From positions 1 to 64,000 of the forward strand of contig URCP01000004.1 in NCBI GenBank assembly GCA_900546315.1: 64,000 nucleotides of DNA. Direction: 5' to 3'. This DNA is from an uncultured Eubacteriales bacterium (GTDB taxonomy: Bacteria > Bacillota > Clostridia > Oscillospirales > CAG-272). Under the pieces are notes generated by a model. That model was not told where the DNA came from, ran no database searches, and saw only the letters and a program-made list of their open reading frames with translations. Positions 7,633 to 15,875 of this stretch are shown piece after piece. Position 1 is the first letter of the stretch. Each line of letters opens with the position of its first letter. Position numbers and translations under genes: made by a program.

Positions 7633-8742
7633 ATGGAAAAGCGGCGTGCGTTCATTGTGAACACGGTATCGGTTCTGCTCGTGTGCGGGATCGTATATCT
7701 TTTCTTCAAATACGCGATATTCGTCGTCATGCCGTTTCTTGTCGGATTCGCGGCGGCGGCGCTCGTCGAGCCGGTCGTGCGGTTCCTGTCGCAAAGGTTC
7801 GGGATGAAGCGCAGACCGTGCGGGATAATGCTGCTACTGATCTTCTACGCGACGATCGGGATGCTGTTCACTTTTCTGTCGGTGCGGCTCGCCGTCGTTG
7901 TCGGGCGGTGGTCGGATTCTCTGCCGACGCTTTATAAAAACTCGATAGAACCGTCGCTGAATATTCTTTTCGGGAAGGTAAGCGACCTGACAGAGCGCAT
8001 TGACGGTATTTTCGGCGGTCCGGACGCCGAGTATATTTCCGCCGGGATATCGGGGCTGCTGTCGTCTCTCGAGGGGTCTATCGGCACGGCTGTGTCGGAG
8101 CTTTCGGTGAAGCTGCTGTCGAAGCTCTCCGCGTTCGCGGCGTCGGTGCCGGGCGTCCTTGTCGGGATGGTCTTCGCGGTGATATCGAGCTTTTTCTTCA
8201 CTATCGACTACGAGAAGATAATCGGTTTTCTGAAGGAGAATCTGCCGGAGGGCGCGGTTCGGACGCTTTCCGGGATAAGATCGGGATTTGTCCATACATC
8301 CGGGAGATATCTGCGTTCCTACGCGCTGATACTCCTCATAACCTTCGCGGAGCTCGCGCTCGGGCTGACGATTGTCGGCGCACAGAGACCGCTCGCGGCG
8401 GCTCTCGGCATCGCGCTGTTCGATATCCTGCCGGTCTTCGGGACGGGCGGGATAATGGTCCCGTGGGCTGTGATACGGGCGCTCGGCGGAGACTGGGGCT
8501 TTGCCGTCGGACTTATTGTCGTGTGGGTCGTCATATCGGTAGTTCGGAACATAATCGAGCCGAAGATCGTCGGAAGTCAGGTCGGACTGCATCCGCTCGT
8601 GACGCTGATTGCGATGTTTGTCGGAACGAAGCTGTTCGGGCTCACCGGTCTCTTTCTACTTCCGGTAAGTCTCGCGATAGTTATCCCGCTCCTGCGCGGC
8701 AGGACGTCCGGGGGCACGGAAGGCGCGGCGCAAAAAAAATGA
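7633..8742 (+). CDS. AI-2E-family / YtvI-like transporter
   Basis: Polytopic membrane protein of the AI-2E exporter (PerM) family, 369 residues with about eight hydrophobic segments. The ATG at 7633 is chosen because GGAGGGCGGA lies just before it. The C-terminal half has the family's long hydrophobic hairpins and the motif FDILPVFGTGGIMVPWA, close to the family signature of D-(I/L)-(I/L)-P-x-x-G. A further family motif is EPKIVGSQVGLHPL. In Clostridia the closest named relative is the sporulation membrane protein YtvI, but the transported substrate of this group is mostly unproven. It stands alone, upstream of the alpha-galactosidase promoter. Confidence 0.85.
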   Translation: MEKRRAFIVNTVSVLLVCGIVYLFFKYAIFVVMPFLVGFAAAALVEPVVRFLSQRFGMKRRPCGIMLLLIFYATIGMLFTFLSVRLAVVVGRWSDSLPTLYKNSIEPSLNILFGKVSDLTERIDGIFGGPDAEYISAGISGLLSSLEGSIGTAVSELSVKLLSKLSAFAASVPGVLVGMVFAVISSFFFTIDYEKIIGFLKENLPEGAVRTLSGIRSGFVHTSGRYLRSYALILLITFAELALGLTIVGAQRPLAAALGIALFDILPVFGTGGIMVPWAVIRALGGDWGFAVGLIVVWVVISVVRNIIEPKIVGSQVGLHPLVTLIAMFVGTKLFGLTGLFLLPVSLAIVIPLLRGRTSGGTEGAAQKK

Positions 8743-8762
8743 GGAAATTCACGCTGTCTGTC

Positions 8763-8791
8763 TTGACGTTTCGGGGAAAATCTGGTATAAT
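8763..8791 (+). promoter_or_regulatory. Sigma-A promoter of the alpha-galactosidase gene
   Basis: TTGACG, 17 bases, TATAAT, ending 56 bases before the ATG at 8848. Confidence 0.8.
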
Positions 8792-8847
8792 AACAGGTAT
8801 ACGGTCTGATAAACACAGATACCGAATCATGAAAGGAACTCTTAGTA

Positions 8848-11049
8848 ATGCCTGTAATTTTCGACAGCGAAAAGAAAATCTTCAAGCTCGACACACACTC
8901 GTCGAGCTACATATTCGAGGTGAGCCCGACAGGGTATCTTCTCCACCTCTACTACGGCGCGTACGTGCCGGACACCGACCTTGATTATCTCCGTATGCGC
9001 CTTGGCAACGCGTCTTTCAGCGCGAACGTCATAGCTCCGGAGGAGCACGGTCTGTCGCTTGACACGGCGGCGGTCGAGTATCCGGTGAACGGCACCGGCG
9101 ATTTCCGCGTCTCTGCCCTGTCTGTACGCGGCGAGAACGGAAACAGCGCCACCGACATCCGCTATAAGTCGCACAGAATATACGTCGGCAAGCCGAAGCT
9201 CGCCGGTCTCCCCGCGACCTACACGAACGATGACTCCGAGGCTGAGACGCTTGAGATCACCTGCCTCGACTCCCTCACCGGAGCAGAGGTGACTCTCATC
9301 TACACCGCCTTCGCGAAGCTTGACGCGATCACGAGAAGCGTCAGGGTGAAGAACATATCGGACAAGAAGTTTAAGCTCGACCGCATCCATTCCGCGTGCG
9401 TCGATTTCACCGGCATGGATTTCGAGATGCTTCACCTTCAGGGCCGCTGGGCAAAGGAGCGCACGCTCGTCAAGCGCCATCTTGAGTTCGGTCTTCAGGG
9501 GATACACTCGAAGCGCGGTTCCTCGAGCCACAACAACAATCCCTTCGTCGCCCTCGCGCGGGACGGATACACCGAGGAGAGCGGCGAGGTCTACGGTTTC
9601 TCGCTCGTCTACTCGGGCAACTTCGCCGCCGAGATCGAGGTCGACTGCATGGCGTCCACGCGCATTCTCATGGGTCTGAATCCTGAGGATTTCGGATGGA
9701 CTCTCGAGGCGGGCGAGGAGTTCCAGTCGCCTGAGGTCGTCATGGTCTTCTCGGAGAACGGCGTCGGCGGCATGAGCCGCACCTTCCATAAGCTCTACAG
9801 GCACAATCTCTGCCGCGGCGAGTGGAAGACGAAGAAGCGCCCGATACTCGTAAATAACTGGGAGGGCACGTATTTCGATTTCGACGACGACAAGCTCGTC
9901 GCGATAGCGAAGGACGCCGCCGATCTCGGAATCGAGATGCTCGTAATGGACGACGGCTGGTTCGGCGTGAGAAACACCGACAACTGCTCGCTCGGCGACT
10001 GGTACGTCAACGAGAAGAAGCTCCGCGGCGGACTTCGGAGCCTTGTCGACAGAGTGAACGCTCTCGGTCTGAAATTCGGCATCTGGTTCGAGCCGGAGAT
10101 GATTTCGCCGGACAGCGACCTTTACCGCGCTCATCCGGACTGGTGCCTGCACGTGAACGGCCGCGAGCGCTCCGAGGGACGCCGTCAGCTCGTTCTTGAT
10201 ATGTCGAGAAAAGATGTCCGGGACAATATATTCGACCAGATGTCGGCGATTCTTTCGAGCGCGAACATCGAGTATGTCAAGTGGGACTTCAACCGCAACC
10301 TGACCGAGGTCGGAAGCGAGCTTCTTCCGCCGGAGAGGCAGTGCGAGACGGCGCACAGATATATGCTCGGCGTTTATGAGCTGCTTGAGAGACTTCTGAC
10401 CGCGTTCCCGCGTCTGCTTCTCGAGGGATGCTCCGGCGGAGGCGGACGCTTTGACGCCGGAATGCTCTACTACAGCCCGCAGATCTGGACGAGCGACGAC
10501 ACCGACGCCATGGAGCGCCTTGAGATCCAGTACGGCACGTCGATGGTCTATCCGCCCTCCTCGATGAGCGCTCACGTTTCCGCGGTGCCGAATCACCAGA
10601 CCGGACGCGTGACTTCCTTCAGAACCCGCGGCGATGTAGCTATGGCGGGAGCGTTCGGCTATGAGCTCGACCTCACGAAGCTGACAGACGAGGAGCGCGA
10701 GCTTGTGAGACAACAGGTCGCCGATTATCATAAGTACTACGATCTCATCCAGAATGGTGATTATTACCGCCTGATCAACCCGACCGAGGACAAGGCGAAG
10801 ATAACCTGCGCCGCGGCGTGGGAGTCTGTATCGGAAGACAAGCGCGAGGTTCTCGTGACATATGTTGTCATCCGTACGCAGGCTCATGTGGCGCGCTATC
10901 TGAGGCTCCGCGGGCTTGATCCGGACAGGATCTATGTTTCGGACGACGGAAAGCGCTATTCCGGCGCGCTGCTGATGAACGCCGGGCTCAACCTGACCGG
11001 CGGCTGGAGAGACGGCGAGAGCCGCGTCATTCATTTCACGGCTGAGTGA
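8848..11049 (+). CDS. Alpha-galactosidase, glycoside hydrolase family 36
   Basis: Retaining alpha-galactosidase that releases galactose from melibiose, raffinose-type sugars and short galactosides. It has 733 residues, matching the roughly 730-residue bacterial GH36 enzymes, and no signal peptide, so it acts on imported sugars in the cytoplasm. An N-terminal beta-sandwich precedes the barrel, which begins near NNWEGTYFDF. The predicted nucleophile is Asp480 in YVKWDFNRN and the acid/base is Asp550 in WTSDDTDAMERL. The 70-residue spacing equals that of the characterised family member AgaA (478/548). GAAAGGA precedes the ATG. It has its own promoter and terminator, and the AraC regulator directly downstream is a candidate controller. 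Confidence 0.95.
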   Translation: MPVIFDSEKKIFKLDTHSSSYIFEVSPTGYLLHLYYGAYVPDTDLDYLRMRLGNASFSANVIAPEEHGLSLDTAAVEYPVNGTGDFRVSALSVRGENGNSATDIRYKSHRIYVGKPKLAGLPATYTNDDSEAETLEITCLDSLTGAEVTLIYTAFAKLDAITRSVRVKNISDKKFKLDRIHSACVDFTGMDFEMLHLQGRWAKERTLVKRHLEFGLQGIHSKRGSSSHNNNPFVALARDGYTEESGEVYGFSLVYSGNFAAEIEVDCMASTRILMGLNPEDFGWTLEAGEEFQSPEVVMVFSENGVGGMSRTFHKLYRHNLCRGEWKTKKRPILVNNWEGTYFDFDDDKLVAIAKDAADLGIEMLVMDDGWFGVRNTDNCSLGDWYVNEKKLRGGLRSLVDRVNALGLKFGIWFEPEMISPDSDLYRAHPDWCLHVNGRERSEGRRQLVLDMSRKDVRDNIFDQMSAILSSANIEYVKWDFNRNLTEVGSELLPPERQCETAHRYMLGVYELLERLLTAFPRLLLEGCSGGGGRFDAGMLYYSPQIWTSDDTDAMERLEIQYGTSMVYPPSSMSAHVSAVPNHQTGRVTSFRTRGDVAMAGAFGYELDLTKLTDEERELVRQQVADYHKYYDLIQNGDYYRLINPTEDKAKITCAAAWESVSEDKREVLVTYVVIRTQAHVARYLRLRGLDPDRIYVSDDGKRYSGALLMNAGLNLTGGWRDGESRVIHFTAE

Positions 11050-11057
11050 GACAGGTC

Positions 11058-11090
11058 ACGGGGATGCCCCTTCTGAGGCGTCCCCGTTTC
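11058..11090 (+). terminator. Terminator after the alpha-galactosidase gene
   Basis: ACGGGGATGCC (11058-11068) pairs with GGCGTCCCCGT (11077-11087), with one G-T pair, followed by TTCTGATTT. Confidence 0.7.
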
Positions 11091-11123
11091 TGATTTACCG
11101 CTGATATGTTCAGGAGGCAGGAT

Positions 11124-11987
11124 ATGACAAAGCAACCAGAGAAATATTCGATAGATGATTTCGGTACCGGGAGCATAGCTATAAGGCACAAGCTGATAGA
11201 TCGTGACTACAGGCAGCACTGGCACGAGTGCTGTGAGCTTGAGATGATCCTGTCCGGGCGGGGCAGCCAGATTCTCAACGGCGTAGGCTATCCGCTTTCA
11301 AAGGGGGAGATTTATATGCTGACCCCAGCGGACTGTCACTCGATACACGTTGATGAACCGCTCGATATAATCGGAATCATGTTCGACGAGAGGATGATAA
11401 CTCCTTCGGTCTATGAGCAGATACTGACGCATGAGACTATGGGCGCGAATCTGACCGCGAATTTTGCCGGGCGCAGCTTCACTGCCGCGAAGGCTCTGCT
11501 GGACGCGCTCATCGCCGGGACACAGGATACCGCCGTGCCGGACGGAAATGAGTATATGTATATGTGCCATATAATCGACTGTCTTCTGATTCAGCTGCTG
11601 CGCTGCTTCCGGTCGGATGGGAGGAAGGCGGGGAAGTCGCCGGTCGGCACGGCGATACTGTACCTTCACAGCCATTATATGGAAGACCTGACGCTTGACG
11701 AGGTCGCGGGGATAACGCATCTGAGCCGGAATTATTTCTCCGAACTGTTCCGCGAGTCGACCGGAAAGACCTTCAAGAGTTATCTCATCGACCTCAGGAT
11801 GCGCGCGGCGTGCAGGATGCTGGCAAACAGTGATATGTCGGTAACGGATATCTGCTTTGCCTGCGGTTTTGAGTCTTTCTCGAACTTCATGCGCACCTTC
11901 AAGTCGCGTTTCGGGGTGAGTCCGCTGAAATTCCGCCAGGATAACCGCGGCAGACCGTGCGTTTCTGGGGAGAGGCAGCTGCAATGA
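11124..11987 (+). CDS. AraC-family transcriptional regulator with cupin domain
   Basis: Sugar-responsive type regulator of 287 residues from the ATG at 11124, which has AGGAGGCAG in front; an in-frame ATG six codons upstream lies before that site. Residues about 15-95 form an AraC-type cupin that binds the inducer (the HWHECCELEMILSGRG motif is typical). The C-terminal 100 residues hold two helix-turn-helices. The first is around DEVAGITHLSRNYFSELFRE and the second around VTDICFACGFESFSNFMRTF, ending in the family's FKSRFGVSPLKFR. It follows the alpha-galactosidase and precedes the binding-protein/ROK operon, so either could be its target. Inducer unknown. Confidence 0.9.
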   Translation: MTKQPEKYSIDDFGTGSIAIRHKLIDRDYRQHWHECCELEMILSGRGSQILNGVGYPLSKGEIYMLTPADCHSIHVDEPLDIIGIMFDERMITPSVYEQILTHETMGANLTANFAGRSFTAAKALLDALIAGTQDTAVPDGNEYMYMCHIIDCLLIQLLRCFRSDGRKAGKSPVGTAILYLHSHYMEDLTLDEVAGITHLSRNYFSELFRESTGKTFKSYLIDLRMRAACRMLANSDMSVTDICFACGFESFSNFMRTFKSRFGVSPLKFRQDNRGRPCVSGERQLQ

Positions 11988-12130
11988 CAGGCCGATCTTA
12001 TCTATCCGAAAAAACGCAATAATATAGTTATAAAACGAGACATCATGACCTGATAAATAGTGTATAATATACACAGGGACACGCTGAATAAGTTATATTT
12101 CCGCGGATACGGCGGTGTCCTCAGAAATAA

Positions 12131-12222
12131 AGGAAACACTGATTCAAGGTTGTCTTCACGGAAAAATACCCATGAATCGAAGCCCTTTTTCTGTGAAAAA
12201 TCCGGGTTGCTCAGTGTATCCT
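12131..12222 (-). repeat. Palindromic dispersed element, copy 3 (MITE-like)
   Basis: Ends AGGAAACACTGA and the complement of AGGATACACTGA match copies 1 and 2. The inner stem is imperfect and the loop has drifted (TTCGATTCATG on the minus strand). It sits in the 5' leader between a −10-like TATAAT at 12063-12068 and the binding protein start at 12245, the same leader placement as copy 1. Confidence 0.7.
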
Positions 12223-12244
12223 GAAGAACAATAAAGGAAGGGTC

Positions 12245-13738
12245 ATGGTTATGAGCAGGATTCAATCTGGTAGGGTAACGGCGATAATTCTTCTGGCGTC
12301 GTTTCTTATGTCATGCGGAGGAAAAGCGGGAGTAGAGAAGGAAACATCCGGCGCTGACAGCCGGGCTCAGGAAAGCACGGAGACTGCCGCCGTCGCTGAA
12401 GAGTATGTCTATCCCGACAAGAGCTACGGCGGCTATGAGTTCCGGATACTCAATTTCAACGAGTTCTGGAGCTGTTATGTGCGTGTGGACATCACGGAGC
12501 AGACCGGCGAGGTGGTCGACGACGCGGTGTGGAAGAGAAACCGCGGGATTGAGGACAGGTTCGATATACATATCAGTGAGATCACGGAGGCGTTCAATGA
12601 CGGAGGCAACGCCACGGGTGTCACGAAGCTGCTGAGCAGCGCGGTCATGGCGGGGGACGACGCGTATGACGCGGCGTTTCTTCCGATATCCTACGCGCCC
12701 GGCGTCATTACAGAGGGAAGCCTTGTGGATCTCGGCAGTATCCCGGAGATCAACCTTGACAAGGATTGGTGGGATAACGTGCTCAATTCCGAAATGTGGC
12801 TGAACGGAAAGCTCTACGCCGCCGCCACGCCTCTTCAGCTTACGTCGCTCGATCTTACATGGGTGCTGCTGTTCAACAAGGATATGCTGAACTCATACGG
12901 TCTTGAGTATCCGTACGATACGGTGCGCGAAGGCAAGTGGACAATGGACGAGATGAACACGTATCTGACGAAGATCACGAATCTCAACGGCGACGACTCG
13001 TTCAAGTACAACGAAAAAGGCAACGCCGTATACGGCATCGCGGGACACGACACAGGAAGCTATATGTTCCTGGTTGGCGGCGGTGAGTATTTCATAAAGC
13101 ATGACGATACTGGAAATCTGGTGTATGAGAGTCCGGATGACCGGTTTTACGAGGTTATAACCAAGGTCGCGGAGGTGTACTCGGCGAAGGATGGCAAGGT
13201 TCTGGTAAATTCGAATGACAAGTTCACCGACGCGGGCGGGTACTACAATCTGTTCTACTCGGGGAGAGCGGGCTTCCTTACGACCGAGCTCAAGGGCGCG
13301 AAGGTCATGCGGAGCCTTGAGACGGATTACGGCATACTTCCGTCTCCGAAATTCGACTTGAATCAGGAGAATTATATAACCTATGCCAGCGAGAATATCG
13401 TGCGCTGCACGGTTCCGGTCACTGTGAGCGATCTGTCGCGTACCGGCGTGATCCTTGACGCGCTGTCCTATGAGAGCTATCGGGATGTCCTGCCGCTTTA
13501 TTACGGGCAGACGATCTCTCAGAAGGGACTGAGGGACGAGGATTCGATTGAGATGCTGAGTATCATAAACGAGACGAGAGTCAGCGAGTCGGGTCTCATA
13601 TTCGGCGTGACGTCCGGGCTCGTGAACGCGCTGAAATCCTCGATAAAGGACGGAAAGGACGATTACGCGTCGGTGGTCGCGAAGAACGAGGAGAGCGTCA
13701 GACAGAAGCTGACGAAGCTGCTCGAATCGATTGAATGA
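12245..13738 (+). CDS. Extracellular solute-binding lipoprotein (sugar-type, cluster family 1)
   Basis: Lipoprotein of 497 residues with signal peptide and lipobox LMSCGG. The mature region starts with YGGYEFRILNF and has the large two-lobe architecture of family 1 carbohydrate binding proteins, with W-rich segments such as DKDWWDNVLNSEMW. No permease or ATPase gene is adjacent, so it must use a transporter encoded elsewhere or act as a sensor. It is followed at once by the ROK kinase, whose start touches its stop, and then by GNAT and GmhA-like genes, so its ligand is probably the sugar those enzymes handle. A paralogue with the same layout is at 15876-17360. AAGGAAG precedes the start; ATG at 12251 is an alternative. 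Confidence 0.82.
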   Translation: MVMSRIQSGRVTAIILLASFLMSCGGKAGVEKETSGADSRAQESTETAAVAEEYVYPDKSYGGYEFRILNFNEFWSCYVRVDITEQTGEVVDDAVWKRNRGIEDRFDIHISEITEAFNDGGNATGVTKLLSSAVMAGDDAYDAAFLPISYAPGVITEGSLVDLGSIPEINLDKDWWDNVLNSEMWLNGKLYAAATPLQLTSLDLTWVLLFNKDMLNSYGLEYPYDTVREGKWTMDEMNTYLTKITNLNGDDSFKYNEKGNAVYGIAGHDTGSYMFLVGGGEYFIKHDDTGNLVYESPDDRFYEVITKVAEVYSAKDGKVLVNSNDKFTDAGGYYNLFYSGRAGFLTTELKGAKVMRSLETDYGILPSPKFDLNQENYITYASENIVRCTVPVTVSDLSRTGVILDALSYESYRDVLPLYYGQTISQKGLRDEDSIEMLSIINETRVSESGLIFGVTSGLVNALKSSIKDGKDDYASVVAKNEESVRQKLTKLLESIE

Positions 13739-14638
13739 ATGAAGACAGGAAAAATGATAAGCACGAAGAAATACATAGGAATAGACATAGGTGGCACGAA
13801 ATGCGCGGTTGTTCGCGGCGGCGGGCGGACTGTCGACGGGAAGATACGCTTTGAGACGACCGGGAAGGACGAGACCATAGCAAACATATTTGACGCCGTG
13901 AGAAAACTGATAACGCCGGACTGCGCGGCGATAGGCGTCAGCTGCGGCGGGCCGCTCGATCCGGAGAAGGGAATCATAATGTCCCCGCCGAACCTCCCGG
14001 GATGGGACGACGTTCATATAACCGGGATGCTGACAGAGGAATTCGGCGTTCCCGCGTATCTGTGCAACGACGCGGACGCCTGCGCGCTCGCCGAATGGAA
14101 ATGCGGCGCGGGGATCGGGAGCCGGAATATGGCGTTCCTGACTTTCGGCACCGGACTTGGCGCCGGACTGATACTCGATGGCAGGCTTTACTCCGGCGCT
14201 TCCGGAATGGCGGGGGAGATAGGTCACGTGACCCTCTGTGAGGAGGGAGACGATCTTCATATCGGCTACAACAAGCGCGGCGCGGTCGAGGGCTATTGCA
14301 GCGGCGGCGGAATAGCGCAGTACGGAAAAGGCACCGCGAAGGAACTCGGAATCCGCGCCGAGCAGGGAGACGAAGAGGCGATAAGGATATACGAAAAGGT
14401 CGGAGAGGATCTCGGAAAGACGCTCGCCATCCTGATCGACATACTGAATCCTGACACCATCGTCATCGGCAGTATATATGTGCGCTCGCGTGAGTTCATC
14501 GAGCCCGCGATGCGGCGGGTTATCGCGGAGAGGGCGCTTGAGCAGAGCGTGTCGGCGTGCAGGATACTTCCGGCGGCGCTCGGCGAGTCTATAGGCGATG
14601 TCGCGGCTCTCTGTGTCGCCGAGACGGGAGGAAAATAG
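13739..14638 (+). CDS. ROK-family sugar kinase lacking the zinc cysteines
   Basis: Cytoplasmic sugar kinase-like protein of 299 residues. The ATP-binding start is YIGIDIGGTKCAVV and the catalytic Asp lies in LCNDADACALAEW, followed by FGTGLGAGLI. The usual zinc motif of ROK proteins (Cys-x-Cys-Gly-x-x-Gly-Cys) is replaced by LHIGYNKRGAVE after the conserved GEIGHV, so this member probably binds no structural zinc. There is no DNA-binding domain, so it is an enzyme and not a repressor. The start directly follows the binding protein stop; an ATG at 13754 with AGGA in front is equally possible. Its substrate may be an N-acyl hexosamine or another hexose, judging by family only. Confidence 0.85.
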   Translation: MKTGKMISTKKYIGIDIGGTKCAVVRGGGRTVDGKIRFETTGKDETIANIFDAVRKLITPDCAAIGVSCGGPLDPEKGIIMSPPNLPGWDDVHITGMLTEEFGVPAYLCNDADACALAEWKCGAGIGSRNMAFLTFGTGLGAGLILDGRLYSGASGMAGEIGHVTLCEEGDDLHIGYNKRGAVEGYCSGGGIAQYGKGTAKELGIRAEQGDEEAIRIYEKVGEDLGKTLAILIDILNPDTIVIGSIYVRSREFIEPAMRRVIAERALEQSVSACRILPAALGESIGDVAALCVAETGGK

Positions 14639-14643
14639 AAGCT

Positions 14644-15234
14644 ATGGATATAGTCAGACTGACTCCGGAGCTTGTCCGGGATTATCTTGATTTCTTTGAC
14701 AGAACACCGCATGACGACGGGACGCCGGAGGGCAGATGCTACTGTGTGTGCTGGAATACCGCCGGCGACGACGGATGTGACTTCTCAACCGCGGAGAGCC
14801 GCAGAAGCGCGGCGGAAAAGCTCGTGAGAGAGAAGAAGCTGAACGGATATCTCGCGTATGAGGATGGGAAGGTCATCGGTTGGTGCGCCGCCGGGAGAAA
14901 GTCGGAATACCTGACTTGTTATTCCGGATTGAGATATCTCGCGCCGCTGAGCCGTGAGGATGATGCGGCGGTCAGGTCGGTATTGTGTTTTGTGATATCT
15001 CCGGAATACCGCAGAAAAGGCGTCGCGACGGAGCTCTGCCGGAAGGTGTGCTCCGACTCTGAGGGATATGATTATATCGAGGCGTACCCGATAAAGGAAT
15101 TCATGAGCGAGCAGTACGACTTCGTCGGACCGTTCGGGATGTATGAGAAGCTTGGCTTTGAGATCACGGCCGACCTCGGGGATCGCGCGGTCGTGAGAAA
15201 GAAAATCAGAAAAACTACTGGAGCGGATATATGA
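14644..15234 (+). CDS. GNAT-family acetyltransferase
   Basis: Acetyl-CoA-dependent N-acyltransferase fold, 196 residues. The ATG at 14644 follows GGAGGAAAAT. The acetyl-CoA binding motif is visible as VLCFVISPEYRRKGVATELC, close to the family's V-x-P-x-x-R-x-x-G-x-G/A pattern. A conserved FGMYEKLGFE forms the last strand region. The N-terminal segment RCYCVCWNT is Cys-rich, as in a Firmicute GNAT subgroup of unknown substrate. Its stop overlaps the start of the GmhA-like gene by four bases (ATGA), so the two are translationally coupled and probably act on the same amino sugar or glycan precursor. Confidence 0.85.
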   Translation: MDIVRLTPELVRDYLDFFDRTPHDDGTPEGRCYCVCWNTAGDDGCDFSTAESRRSAAEKLVREKKLNGYLAYEDGKVIGWCAAGRKSEYLTCYSGLRYLAPLSREDDAAVRSVLCFVISPEYRRKGVATELCRKVCSDSEGYDYIEAYPIKEFMSEQYDFVGPFGMYEKLGFEITADLGDRAVVRKKIRKTTGADI

Positions 15235-15818
15235 TATACGAAAATTACCCGGAACTTGAATGTGTCTCCGCGGATATCGACCATGCGATCGATATGATAG
15301 CGGACAGCTACAGAAACGGTGGAAAGCTGATGACGGCGGGGAACGGCGGAAGCGCGTCCGACTCGGAGCACATCGTGGGGGAACTCATGAAGGGCTTCAA
15401 AAAGAGGCGTCCGGTGACGGATGAGCATATCCCGGCGGAGCTGGCGGCGAAGCTTCAGGGGGCTCTCCCGGCGGTCTCGCTGTCCGGCGGACTCGCTCTT
15501 CCGACGGCTTATCTCAACGACGTCGACGGCGAGTACATAGTCGCTCAGACTCTCTACGGTCTCGCGAAGCCCGGTGATACCGCGCTTCTTATCTCGACCT
15601 CCGGAAATGCGAAGAACCTCTGCCACGCCGCCGACCTCGCGAAGTGCATCGGGGTGAAGACGATAGCCCTCACCGGAAAGACCGGAGGAAAGCTCGCGGA
15701 GATCTGCGACCACGCGATAAAGGTACCGTCGACCGAGACCTATCGTGTGCAGGAATATCATCTGCCGGTATATCACGAGATCTGCGCGCGTATTGAGGAT
15801 ATATTCTTCGACAACTGA
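15231..15818 (+). CDS. SIS-domain phosphoheptose isomerase-like protein (GmhA family)
   Basis: Sugar phosphate isomerase of 195 residues. The sedoheptulose-7-phosphate isomerase signature is complete: phosphate-binding GNGGSASDSEHIVGEL, then LLISTSGNAKN, then LTGKTGGKL. The C-terminal catalytic stretch is ETYRVQEYHLPVYHEIC with the conserved Gln and His residues. Heptose made by this route goes into S-layer or surface glycans in Gram-positives. No other heptose genes are nearby, so a different phospho-sugar is possible. It is coupled to the GNAT gene and is the last of the 12245-15818 operon. Confidence 0.87.
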   Translation: MIYENYPELECVSADIDHAIDMIADSYRNGGKLMTAGNGGSASDSEHIVGELMKGFKKRRPVTDEHIPAELAAKLQGALPAVSLSGGLALPTAYLNDVDGEYIVAQTLYGLAKPGDTALLISTSGNAKNLCHAADLAKCIGVKTIALTGKTGGKLAEICDHAIKVPSTETYRVQEYHLPVYHEICARIEDIFFDN

Positions 15819-15830
15819 CAGAATCCGCGA

Positions 15831-15865
15831 AAAAAGGCTGCCCGTGTATCACAGGCAGCCTTTTT
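15831..15865. terminator. Bidirectional terminator
   Basis: AAAAAAGGCTGCC pairs with GGCAGCCTTTTT between the convergent genes ending at 15818 and 15876, with A and T runs on both sides. Confidence 0.9.
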
Positions 15866-15875
15866 CAGAAGATGC

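Noticed and set aside
8842..11034. Long minus-strand frame opposite the alpha-galactosidase gene
   Set aside because: A mirror of GC-rich codons; composition is Arg/Val/Leu-rich without motifs, and the plus-strand gene has all catalytic residues.
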